From Cantharellus purpuraceus (Eukaryota; Basidiomycota; Agaricomycetes; Cantharellales; Hydnaceae): a stretch of 64,000 nt of DNA. Below, in pieces: positions 35,662 to 46,932 of the stretch (positions are counted from its first letter, which is position 1; every line of letters begins with the position of its first letter). The DNA lies in the NCBI GenBank assembly GCA_025174535.1, contig JALBUN010000009.1:310001-374000 (forward strand), read 5' to 3'. The position numbers and the translations under genes were made by a program. The notes below the pieces were generated by a model. That model saw only the letters and a list, made by a program, of their open reading frames with translations. It made no database searches and had not been told where the DNA came from.

Positions 35662-38042
35662 ATGTCCTCAGCCCTTGAGACGATTGCGCCAGACGCACTT
35701 TTCATCTCGTTTCCTGTGACGGATGGCGACAGCTCGAAGCGACCTGACAACATGAACCCTCCCTCTCTATCTGCTCGGGACGTTAATTGGCACAGGAAAA
35801 TGACGATGGAAGAGAAATACTCTTGTCGGTGGAGAAACCTCATCGGACAAGGAATTGCGATGCTTCTGGATAAACCTGGTAAGTTCGCTGGGCCGTAATC
35901 CATGAGTTGATTAGAGTTTAAGTCTACATACATAGATATAGAGAGGCATTGCCTGAAAGAATTCCCATCAGGGTATTGGATGTTTGACCACAACAAAGGG
36001 CCGATATCCAACATCCGGCATGATCTCTATCTTTATGGTCAGATGGAGAGATTCCCAATTCATATATTCCTGATTTCAATTTACTAGGTTCAAAAAATGT
36101 TCTACGTTTTCGGTCCCCAGCTGAATTTATACCGCACGGATTCTGGCTCATCACTGACCCAACCCTAAATAAAAGCAATTGCGGTTGCAAGTATTGTGGA
36201 GGAGGCGGAAAGAGAACACAGACAGAGATAAGTTCAGCCCTGGGTTTGCCTAGTAATCGCGGTCCGATGGCAGTCACTGGCGGTGGTGGATCAAGGCGCA
36301 TGCGTATTGGAGTACACCGCCCTCCTAGATCTGCAAGGAATCGGGGTCCCCCTAGCTTACCTGATGATAACCCGTGGATTCCATTAACACAGCGCTACGA
36401 GCGGAAGACAGATCCTGCGTGGCGAACGTCGAGCCTTAAATTAAAGGTTGCGGCGAATAGCACAAGGATATTGGAGCTCAGATCTGCTCGCAGATTCAGA
36501 ATCGGAGAGTTAGTATGGTGTGCTTGGGAAGAAGACACGAACCACGCGTTCTCCAGACCAGGGTTTAATGCATTCTTTTGGCCTGCCGTTGTCCTAGAAT
36601 GCTTTTTAGAGTCGGCTGTCGACTCGGCCAGTCCCAGCCATGGTCCATACTCTGTACTCCATAGACGGAATTACTCATTGCTTCGACTCGGTGCACCATC
36701 CGAAGATATGCGTACGCAGTTTGAGTGCAATCGAGATGAGGATTCCATTCTACCCTGGCAGGCACATCGCGTAGATCTCCCTCTATGGCCCTCTTTGAAT
36801 GCGACGAGCGGTCATTCTACAACACAGATCAACTCTTACATCTTGGCACTGCATTCCGGAAAGCGACTTACAGAATACTGGGCCGTCTGCAGCCGGTTTC
36901 CAACAAGGCTTCCTTCCACATCAGTCTCTGCAGGAGATGTACAGGAAATGGATGACTGTGCTTCTGATTTCCATGACCATCAGAGCCTTGTAACGCCAGG
37001 CCATCGAGCCAGTCCTTCTCCATACCCTCTCGACATCCCATCGCGACGCTCTCCCGCTCGTCTGAAGCTTCATTCCCCGATCAAACGTAATATTCTCACA
37101 GATCATGGTTTGGTCAAGCCAGAGTCTACGGCAACTTTGATGGGTGACTCGACCCCTCCGGAACTTTCTCAAACCATTCCACCTTCTCGAGTATTACGGA
37201 GAAACATAACAACCGTTAATGAGACGCGATATGAGGGTTTATGGTACGGGGCCGAGCGGATCTGGATAGGTGATGTGGTGAGGTTGTGTCCTGAGCGTGA
37301 TGCATTTGCTTCGAGCCTGCGACTAAGTCATATGACGCGTGGGGATGAATCGTGGCAGCACAGGATCACCCCTTCTCCAGGAGCGGCCATGAGGGCAGTC
37401 CTAATGAGGATCGACAGAATCTTTGCGCGTGCTGCGGATACGGGCAAGAAGGAGTGTGCAATCGCAGGCGACCTCTACGAAGTCGCTCCTAAGAATTGGA
37501 CGGATACTGAGGGTTTCCTACCAGATGCATCGCCGTCATATCCTCCTGGCTTGTCCTCTGTTTCGCATCCACATCGGGCCTATCACCCATGGGACATGCC
37601 AATGATGCCGCCACCTCGGCCAAGTGAAGACACGATAGCAGAAAATGGCGACTTCACAATGCGTCCACCATCGTTCCCGCTGCCATCTGCTCCTTCTGGT
37701 TATACATTGCGCCCACTACTCTCTCCAAACTCAGAGATTACTTTTCCAGTCCACTTCATTGCCGGTCGATATTATCCTGATATTCTACAGTGGCGAAGCT
37801 CTGCCCCTGTCCTGCCACAGGCTCCACAAGACATCTCATCCTTAGGTTTGGCAGCTGCAGCAGAAACTCGTGGAGTGGCTCTTCTGTCGTTGTGCGGGCT
37901 GGCACCTGGAAGGTTCAATCGTGCCGTCTGTGTGGATATCCGATTAGACTGTCGAACTCGCATGCTCAAAGAATCAGCCTACTCGGCTGGAGGCCAATGT
38001 AAAGTTGGCGGTGAAGGTAATGAAATGGGTGTCGATGGCTGA
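35662..38042 (+). CDS. Clr2-like transcriptional-silencing protein (757 aa)
   Basis: Exons 35662-35878, 35936-36037 and 36088-38042. The spliced N-terminus gives WHRKMTMEEKYSCRWRNLIG, FPSGYWMFDHNKGP, DLYLYGSKNVLRFRSPAEFI and SNCGCKYCGGGGKRTQTE, which matches the Clr2 N-terminal domain (a (Y)LYG..R(F/Y)RSP.EF.PH core with a CxCKxC cluster). The C-terminal half has YEGLWYGAERIWIGDVVRL, a feature of the Clr2 C-terminal region. In fission yeast Clr2 is part of the SHREC complex, which removes acetyl groups and silences heterochromatin. Basidiomycete members share the same two-domain plan, and this one is long, with disordered linkers. The last 40 residues are less certain; another short intron there is possible. 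Confidence 0.8.
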
Positions 38043-39226
38043 CAATCGGTTTTTTTACTTCGTTTGTGGCTGCTGGGGTCGGGGACGAAAGTAAGGAGCT
38101 GGAGGGGGCGGGAAGGTGCGGGAAAGGAGTAGGGGGAGAGTGGTGCGGACGCGCGCTTAGACTCAAGAACATGTTTTGCAGAAATAATGCGCCTGCTTGT
38201 TCCCTAATCGCTGTATCAAACTCCTATTAATCTACAAAATCTAGCTTGGAACCGTGGCTGGGAGCCCTCGGTTTCAGGATAGCCGCAAGGCGACAACCCA
38301 AGGCTACTCCCACCCAGTCCCACAGTACGACCGTCATACCAAGTGGTCTTCACTGAGCACTTCCTTCAATGTTCCCTGGGCAGCGAACCCGCAGACCTCC
38401 TCATGCACTGGCCACAAGTGCTGAGTCGACATCTCCTCGGAGACGTGGAGTATAAGAAGGTATGACAACTCAAGATGCCGTCATCACATTATAGGATTAG
38501 CCCGATCACAATTAATGCCATACGGAGATGACATGGAAGCAAAGAAGCAAATAAATTGCCAGACTCTCAAACAAGTGACACGCTCTAGCCGTGGATGATG
38601 TGTTGCCAGGAAATGGATAGCTCCCGCAGCCCGAAAGTAACACATGGAGACCCTGAATATCAAATGCTTCAGAGTGAATACGAAGAACCTCGGATAAGCC
38701 AGGTTTAGCTTCTGCCAGAGCCAGAATCGCGAACGGGCCCCCTGGACTAAGCCAACAGCGGCGAAATGGAAAGATGGCACCAAATTTTTCACAGGTACTG
38801 GGGTGGGTATTATGACTGAAGACAACAGACACCATTCAGCCCATGACGAGACCATATTCGTAGAAATCTAATGCATCGTAGAAATCAACTTAACGAGCCA
38901 GCATGTTTATCGCATGCACGAGCCTTTGATAGACACATCTATCATTAATATGGGGGAAAGGTGGAAAGTTGATTATAACGTGTTTTTGTGTTTCTTGCGG
39001 TTTTTCGAAAGGAATACCCAACACTGGCACGTTGACATCAGCGCGTGACGTCACAAGGCGACCCAAGAAGGATATTATGTTCGATACATTTTACAGGAAA
39101 GGCAAATCAGTCTACAAAAAAAAAAAATAAGAATTGGAAACATTAGCGTGAAGATGGGATATAGAAGATGAGAGAAATAAAGGTGAAAGTATACGTGAAA
39201 TAACTTCTGAATAACATGCTTGATCT
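38043..39226. other. No gene recognised
   Basis: 3' flanks of two convergent genes. Overlapping minus-strand frames at 38484-38855 have no motif. Confidence 0.4.
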
Positions 39227-41332
39227 CTACTCCGACGCTGAGACCCATTGTATGTGCACATTCCTTGCACTTCCGTCAGTGCCAACGAGGACACGTGGAG
39301 CCACTGCATGGATGGGCATCCCAAATGGCACCTGCCTTTTGCAAGGACCGGTTCCGTAGTGTCTTTTTAAGGCGTCATCCCGTGACAACACTGCTCCGCA
39401 GTGGTTGGCGCAAAGCCATCCCAGAGAGTAGTGGGTCAGTATATGGCGTTCCGCTTCTGTCTTGCGCCGACGCGTCTGACCGCATAAGATCCGGTCCTCG
39501 CCGGAGTGCGTGCAACGCCATCCGTGAATCTTGTCGTCCGTCGTATAATAGACGGGTCGAGGAGCTGTGACCTCAAGAGTCAAGATGTCGTTGGCTCCTA
39601 CGTTGGAGCGCCTCCACACTTCGTAAATGGACATGCTCGAAGCGGTGTTTATCCGTAGTGGTTCCCGACGTGGAACAACCGAAGACGATTGTGTGCGTGA
39701 CATCGATCCCCTGGTTTTATATGGACGAGGCTGTTTTGAGGCTCCAGACCTGCGACTCTCTTTGACCGAAGCCCATAGCTCCGAACTGCGAGATGCCCCT
39801 TTTTGTCTGTGATGGGGCGGTGCCTGCCTTGATACCGGTTCCACGTCTTGGAATGTGGGAGGAGTCGAGGGAGACGGTGTTGAATTTTTCGTGATAGGGA
39901 TTGGGTGTGGGATGGGCGTCAGCCGGGGACACCGTGGAAGCGGAAACCCGTCGAGATTCGAGCTTGTGCCAGCCTCTGGCTCCATAAGAGGGGCGGTGAA
40001 GGAGAATGCGGCTGGTGGGAGCGCGTCGAGACTCGAGCTCGTGCCGGGATCTGGCCCCATAAGAGGGGCAGTGAAGGGAAATGTGGCTTGTGGGAGCGCG
40101 TCGAGAGTCAAAGGCCCGCCGCCAACAGTTTTAGTGGGGAACTGATGGAAGTGCGTAAGAAAAAAGTATGCAGAAATATGAATCCTCGCACCATCCAAAT
40201 CGAATCTTGTAAATGTGCCGCTTCATATTGTTGTTGGATATTGACCTGGGGAGATGGGAGGAGGGTGTCTTGGCGGACCGGTATATGGTATTGGGGGACC
40301 GGAAATTGGGTTGGGTGGTCTTGAGGGACCGGTAATAGAGGTTGGTCGTCCTGGAGGACCGGAAATTGAGTTGGGTGGTCTTGGGGGACCGGTAATAGAG
40401 GTTGGTCGTCCTGGAAGACCGGGGATTGAGTTGTGTGGTCTTGGGGGACCGGGAATAGAGGTTGGTCGTCCTGGAGGACGGGGAATTGAGTTGTGTGGTC
40501 TTGGGGGGCGGGGAATAGAGGTTGGTCGTCCTGGAGGACGGGGAATTGAGTTGTGTGGTCTTGGGGGGCGGGGAATAGAGGTTGGTCGTCCTGGGGGACG
40601 GGGAATTGAGTTGTGTGGTCTTGGGGGGCGGGGAATAGAGGTTGGTCGTCCTGGAGGACGGGGAATTGAGTTGTGTGGTCTTGGGGGGCGGGGAATAGAG
40701 GTTGGTCGTCCTGGGGGACGGGGAATTGAGTTGTGTGGTCTTGGGGGGCGGGGAATAGAGGTTGGTCGTCCTGGAGGACGGGGAATTGAGTTGTGTGGTC
40801 TTGGGGGGCGGGGAATAGAGGTTGGTCGTCCTGGAGGACGGGGAATTGAGTTGTGTGGTCTTGGGGGGCGGGGAATAGAGGTTGGTCGTCCTGGAGGACG
40901 GGGAATTGAGTTGTGTGGTCTTGGGGGACCGGTAATAGAGGTTGGTCGTCCTGGATGACCGGGAATTGAGCTGTTTGGTCTTGGGGGACCGGGAATAGAG
41001 GTTGGTAGCCCTGGAGGACCGGGGATAGAGGTTGGTAGCCCTGGGGGACCGGGTATAGAGGTAGATGGTCTTGGGGGACCGGGGATAGAGGTAGGTATGC
41101 CTGGAGGACCGGGGATAGGGGTATATAGTTAAGGGGAGCCGAGGTCTTGAAAGCAGCGGATAGCTGGACTTCATGAGGGGGCTAATCGTTGTGAGTGAGC
41201 CGAGCTCGCGTGTGAGGAGTGAATCCAACTCACGGAGTATTGGGGGGTGGTATCAGCCCCAAGTGTCCTTGCGGCTCTATGGTTTGATAGATACTCGGAA
41301 AGGTTCACGCTTCGAGTCAAGAATGGCATCAT
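39227..41332 (-). CDS. Two-zinc-finger family member with Pro/Gln-rich repeat exon (667 aa)
   Basis: Exon 1 41332-41234 (33 codons), intron 52 bp, exon 2 41181-40192 (330 codons), intron 50 bp, exon 3 40141-39227. In this frame exon 2 reads as a 20-residue repeat with the core QDDQPLFPAPQDHTTQFPV. The other open frames through the repeat need no splicing but do not join to the fingers. The 50 bp intron (GTGCGA .. CATCAG) links QYEAAHLQDSIWM to FPTKTVGGGPL. Exon 3 ends with finger 1 C-X9-C-X12-H-X3-H (CTHSGEDRILC .. HILTH) and finger 2 C-X3-C-X12-H-X5-C (CANHC .. HYGTGPC). That is the same layout, and the same first-intron position, as in the tandem copies at 8.9-14.8 kb. Nuclear regulator is an inference. 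Confidence 0.75.
40290..41130. repeat. 60 bp minisatellite (dimer of 30 bp monomers) inside a coding exon
   Basis: About thirteen 60 bp units from about 40290. Each is two related 30 bp monomers: one with GGAATAGAGGTTGGTCGTCC, one with GGAATTGAGTTGTGTGGTCT. Units at 40441-40920 are almost identical, differing mainly at a GGA/GGG position. The right end (41000-41130) has only first-type monomers in tandem, now diverged. The array has no stop in any of at least three frames. Confidence 0.95.
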
Positions 41333-41599
41333 CTTCTGTGTGGTGTACTTGAATTGGGGGGGGGATATAGCAGGGGTATGGGCGATAGCTCCTTGGTAAG
41401 TCTACTTATACGCCGCGTAAAACGGGGGAGGGAAATTGCGTAACAACGGAACATGGAGCTGACAATAAAAATTCACAAAAACCTGATGGCTAAAGCGGCC
41501 AAACCACAATTAAGTTTGTTTCCGCGTTGCGCTTTGTGCGACGGGCGCTTGTTGACGACTCGCTTGCCACGCAACTATTTGGCGGAGACAAACCACAGC

Positions 41600-43270
41600 A
41601 TGCCTGCAGTAGACTCTAATAGTAAAGTCCTTGTCACAGGAGCGTCAGGATTCATAGCTGCGTGGGTTGTCAAGACACTCTTGGAGCACGGGTTTCGCGT
41701 TAGGGGCACAGTGCGCTCGGCGAGCAAAGGCGACTATCTGGTGAATTTGTTCAAAACACATCCTGGTCGCTTTGAATATGTTGTGGTCGAAGACATTGCC
41801 CTAGTGCGAATACAACAGCTATTATTATTCTCTAATTTGATGTGACTTTCCACAGCCCGGCGCTTTCGATCACGCGGTAGAAGGCGTAGATGCTGTGGAA
41901 CACACTGCCTCGCCATTCCACTACAAAGCTGGAGATCCAGACGGTATGTTCCTCAGATGTGGAGATCAGCCAGCCAATATCTACGATTCTCATTTACACA
42001 CTTGCCCTAACTCTGCTGCATGGGCCCCGGTCATTCGCAGCCTGGCTGACTACAAAAATTTCACAGAGCTCATCGTTCCCGCCCTAAAGGGAACTATTGG
42101 AATCCTGGAAAGCATAAGAACCCATGGGTGAGTGTTGCGTACATCAAAACTATTGTGATCAAATAGATTCCATTGTTGTGACATAAACCCACTAGCATGG
42201 CACCCTTTTGACTTCTCTTCTAGACCCTTAGTATAAATTAATTAAGTGACCTAATATGGGCCCCGGGAGCTTTCTCAACTCTATACGCGACCCTGAAAAA
42301 TTCAAACAAGCCTGCTGATTGTGAACTGTTCTATGTAGTGCCTCTGTTCGACGTGTCGTGGTGACATCTTCCGTTGCAGCCGTCATTCATCCTGCGGATC
42401 ACCAGCTGACTCTCACGGAGAAAGATTGGAACGATTTTTCCATCCAACAAGTGAAAGCTAAGGGGAACGAGGCATCTCCCCTTGACAAGTATCGCGCGAG
42501 CAAGACTTTGGCAGAAAGAGGTAGGCTGTTCGGTCCTGATAACCCCCTTAACCTGACTGGCTCCCCGCCTCAGCTGCGTGGGAATTTGTTGAGAAGCACA
42601 AAGACGAGATACAGTGGGATATGGTGGCGCTGAATCCTCCATTTGTACGATTCCTTTTTCTGGCCGGACGGCCTCGCTAATCAGTCGATGTATCGGCATT
42701 TTACAACAAGGTTTTGGGGGTGAGCGCATTGTTTGGTTGAATTACATCAGCTCATCGTTCTACTCTATCGTAACGACGAGATAGCCCTCGATCCATGAGA
42801 TGCATACCGTATCGTCACTCAATACATCTCTCGCCCTCTTCTATCCCATTATCAAAGGGGAGAGTGTGGCTTCCTCCAAGCCGGAAGGGAACTGGGTCGA
42901 CGTTCGGGACCTAGCGTGCGCCCATGTGAATGCGATTACCACGGAGAAGGCAGGGGGCGAGCGCTTTTTGATCGGATCTGGTAACTTTTTAGATTCACTT
43001 CTAGCCAAGCATTCAGTCACGCCTCATTTTCTAGGTCCGTACACGTTTCAAGACCTCCTCGATGCAGTTCACGCTGGATCGGCCTCCGATCCGATGCTGT
43101 CCGCTCTTCCCAAGGGGATCCCGGGCGCGGGGAAAAGTGCGACGCACCCTGTGCTTCTTGACACGACGAAGGCCCGCACGATCTTGGGTCTGACCTTCAA
43201 GGAGCTTGACGAGTGTGGCAAGGACACTGCCAGGAGTTTGTTGGAGAGGGAGAAGGCTCTCGGATGGTGA
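41600..43270 (+). CDS. Extended-SDR NAD(P)-dependent reductase (Gre2/dihydroflavonol-reductase-like, 348 aa)
   Basis: This is an atypical/extended short-chain dehydrogenase that reduces aldehydes or ketones with NADPH in the cytosol. Eight exons: 41600-41803, 41856-41943, 42067-42127, 42339-42520, 42574-42644, 42711-42719, 42785-42980 and 43035-43270. Motifs in order: Rossmann [15 protein letters not shown] (residues 10-24), [29 protein letters not shown], catalytic Ser in [15 protein letters not shown] (YxxxK), [27 protein letters not shown], and C-terminal [13 protein letters not shown]. Length is normal for the family. The 9-nt exon (V-L-G) is inferred because the motif NPPF-V-x-G-P is conserved. 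Substrate is unknown. No pathway partners lie nearby. Confidence 0.9.
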
Positions 43271-44084
43271 TTCTGCGATGTTGGAACTCATGACCCTTCG
43301 GCTGGGTGGGCAGCCATTAGCAATATTCCGTGAAATCAGAAGCAGCAATGACATAGAATTCTTTCCAATTTTCCAGAATCTGTTTGGGGTTGCCATCTGT
43401 CAGAACGACCCTAGCCCCCCCAGTGTTTGATAAGGCACGTGCCTGTGAGTCTTTTGATTGACATCTTTCTCCCGAATAGTGCTGCGGCAAGCACACGCCT
43501 CCGGTATCTCCAACTGTGAATTCCCCCTTTGTCTTTGTCTTTCAATTTTTCTTGCCATCTGTCCCCTTTTGTGATACTGTAAGTGCCTATATAATGGCTA
43601 CCAAGGAGGGGTGTTTCCCCCGTCCTCATACGACTTACCACCCCGCCTACACTTCATGGGCAGCCCTCTCAACGAAGCCTCATTACGACGACGCATAGCC
43701 AGCTACTTGCGATCTCAGACACTCTCGTTCATCTCCCTTTCGCCTTCGCGCCTGGCCTAGGCAGCAACAGGACCTCATTCCCCAGCATCAAGCCTCCAGT
43801 CCTCAGATTGACCGACGACATGCGCACGGCGATGAGGAGTTTGTCTGGTATCTTCTGACTCCCTCTCCTCTTGTTATCTGCTCAAATCATTAATATGGTA
43901 GATCGCGTTGAACTCCGTCTGCGATGGCGCATGAGTACATGCTCATGAACTAAGACACTCTTCCTGATTCCATCTGCTTCCTTTCTTCATGCTGTCCAGG
44001 CCGGGGAACGTTGGCAATAGGTCCTCTGCCCTCGTCCTGGGGGTAAAGCATGCAGCAGAGGAAGCAGTTTATTTCAGTATCATG

Positions 44085-44390
44085 TCCTCATACTCCTTAC
44101 TATCCCGCTCACGTTTTTCGTATGACATATCGTGTTGGACTCTGACGTTGTCAGGGGCAGGGAGGAGGTTGTCTAGCACGGGTATTCTTCAGCCTTCATA
44201 CTCTTGCTACTCCCGCTCACATTGCCCGTATGATAGATTGCATCGGATGTCAACGACACAGGCACATGGCTGTGATCTCAGACTCTTGTTTTTGGTTATC
44301 AGTACGCGGGGGTGACAGGGAGAAGGTGATCTAGTTTCTCTCATGTCCTCATACACCTTTTTACCTCCGCTCACACTTTTTTTTTGTGGC
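44085..44390. repeat. Three imperfect direct repeats, about 110-150 bp apart
   Basis: Each copy starts with TCATACTCxTxxTA, then CCCGCTCAC, and then a T-rich or CGTATGA box (44089, 44197 and 44347). Divergence is high; they are probably old duplications. Confidence 0.4.
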
Positions 44391-46784
44391 AGACCGTCTT
44401 TTGCAATTGCTGTCGGGCTGGGGGTACGAGCCTGCGGACCTCCCTCATCCATTCCTGCGTGTATCCAGGCTGTTCACCTTTCGGGCATGGTCATAGCAGT
44501 GATACTTGCAGATCATGTCATGAATGGCGAGGTGTGGCTGTTGACATACGTACGTTTGGCAAAGAACAGGTCGTCCGCACCTCCACCCCCAGCCTTGCGT
44601 TCTTTTTCCCTGACATGTTTCATGGATAACTGTCGGCTTTGGTGCTTCTTGGCGTCGGAGCTCAGGGTTGTTTACTCTTGACCTTACTCACAGACTCGGC
44701 TCCCTCCTTTCACGTCACCTGCACACCCCAATAATGGCCGTCTTTGACACTTGGGCCTCAGACGGCTTATTAGTGGTACGCCTGTGTTTGCATTGGGAGG
44801 GTTCGAGGAGGGTGGGGATAGAGAGCGTTGAGAAGCATCTCAGTGCGGTGTGTTTTTTCTTGTATTACTTAGGAATCAAGGCTCACGATGCGCGGAGCAG
44901 CGGGACGCACGGAAGTCGTGTGCGTGGCGGTCCAAGGCAATGAGTTCATTCGCCTTCCCGCTCACCGGCGCACGGTAGTCGATCTCCTAACCGGCCCATA
45001 ATAATGGGATCTTGGGCGGTTTACTAATGATGAGCTCTTGGTCGCAGGTCGATCAATGGCCAAGGGTGGGTCGACGAGGCCGAAGCGCCAAGAGTCGGTT
45101 GATTGCCGTTGCCGTATTTGACTTTATTGGACGCTCCCATACTAACCATTGTAGGTGCGGTGGCGGTGACAGGGGTGACTCCAAACTGTTCCAGAATCTA
45201 GCGTGATAGTGACTCAATGGTGGGGCTGTTAGCTTGTAATTGAGGTGATGGAGAGTATTCGATCGACTCTAGGAGGCCACCATACCTCTCAGCCGCCAAC
45301 GAGTTTCTCGTGAGATTGGTGGTTGCGACACATGGATGGTTTCCATCGAGGCGACGATTCAACCTTCCCTCTTACATGCCGACTTCACTAACCATTGGGG
45401 GTGGCGGTGATGATGGCGGTGACAGGTTCAGCTCAAAGGTATATACCCAGGGGTTTATCGTGGGCAAGACTGTGTGGCGAACAACGTCGTGTCATGGGGG
45501 GGTCTACATCTGACCGTGGGGCTCTACAGCTCACGGCGCGGGAGTCTTCCTCACACTGCTCGATTGCGTCCTATACAGTTCCCATTCTTTTAATTCCTGG
45601 GTTGCCAAGGTTGATTGATGTCGAGACGTCAGATGCTAGTATTGTATTGTAGTGACATCGATGTATTAAAATGATTAATTGCCGCTCCAGTTACAATCAC
45701 TTTGTTCGCTATATCGTCCAACGTGTCTCAAATACAAAGGGCACTGTCCAGGGGAACAGAGACTGAGTTGATAGTGTTTCCAATGCTTGGATCAGAGCAA
45801 GTCGAGTCACTCCGAGTCCTCCGATGAGCGGAATGTCTGGCTCTCCTTGGTGAAGTGACATGCAGACACACGCGCGCGTATCATCCGTTCCAATGATTAC
45901 ATGCACAATGTAGCCCACGACTCGTTGTAACATGTTGTCAAGGGACATTTTGAATTATTTTGACCTTGAAGCTGCACCACAGTTGTTGGGCTAAAGACGA
46001 GCGCTCACCCTTGCAGGGGATGCCTGGACTATGCGACGGCATCGCAGATATGCCTAGCGATGCACGAGCGTGCACGGACTAGCAGAAGGAGTCTTATTAT
46101 CTCCACCGTCGCCCCATCATTTTCACCCTTGAAGCTCTTTGGCGACCTCTTTCGACACACGCATTGAGTCCCCCGCCAAGCCACAGAGCTAAAAATCACA
46201 CCCCAAACACCCCCACAGCGTATGCACGCCTCAGCACTATGCCCTTGCCCACAATCCCACAAAGAGCCCCGGGCTATATTTATCCCGGTAGATGACAACG
46301 CCACCAAAACGTAATCACACACACAGAAGACATTACAAATATATTATATCTGAGATCCTGTCAACGACTGCTCTCGGTGGCGTTCCCGTGCGCGCACGGG
46401 TGACTTTAGCTACGGTGCACTCACAATAGCCCCCCCTGGCGCGCGCGCTTACCTCCGCCAGGCCAGGCTGCCGGCTACATGGCCGCACATAACCAGTACT
46501 TAAGATTTCACAGTTCGTGTAAATATAGGTCCGTGGGCACTCTGGCGGAACAATAGCCGTGTTATATTGACAGGACATTCGTGATAAGAGGCTACGCGCT
46601 GTTCCGCTGCAACCATGCTGGTGGCTGCCCACACTCAAACATGTACAAAGGATGCATATGTGCTACGGCTACCCACACGTCTTTTTTACATTTTTGTCGC
46701 AATTTTAGCATCCGATTCGTCCCATCCCCCCAATAAACACATTCAGAACCTAGAACTCAGATCCAAATCCCGACCCCCGCCGAA

Positions 46785-46830
46785 CCGAACCGAACCGAGC
46801 CGACCGAACCGACCGAACCGTACGAACCCC
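46785..46830. repeat. CCGAA/CCGAC short tandem repeat
   Basis: Repeats of CCGAA and CCGAC in the 3' flank of the transcription-factor gene. Confidence 0.8.
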
Positions 46831-46932
46831 AATTGAAGGAATCGAAACGAAGCTCCCCCCTCCCCCCAAAAGTGCAAGTAATGCCCCACGCTACCCAACC
46901 AAGTCTTTAAAAAAAATTCAAATCAAAGCTTC

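Larger units (their letters stand above)
43271..46932. other. No gene recognised (3.7 kb)
   Basis: GC-rich with short open frames on both strands. Three loose repeats begin with CTCATACTCCTTACT-like sequence at about 44087, 44195 and 44346, each followed by a CCCGCTCAC box. A short tandem run of CCGAA/CCGAC lies at 46785-46830. 45-46 kb contains no consistent splice pattern. Confidence 0.4.

Noticed and set aside
38216..38340. Possible tRNA or snoRNA-like fold near 38.25 kb
   Set aside because: No cloverleaf with A and B boxes at proper spacing could be drawn.
40254..41228. CRISPR-like array or Gly-rich (+) and Ser/Thr/Asn-rich (-) proteins in the 60 bp repeat
   Set aside because: There are no spacers, units are contiguous, and the genome is eukaryotic. 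The other open frames are by-products of a stop-free repeat whose period is a multiple of three, and they do not join to conserved exons.
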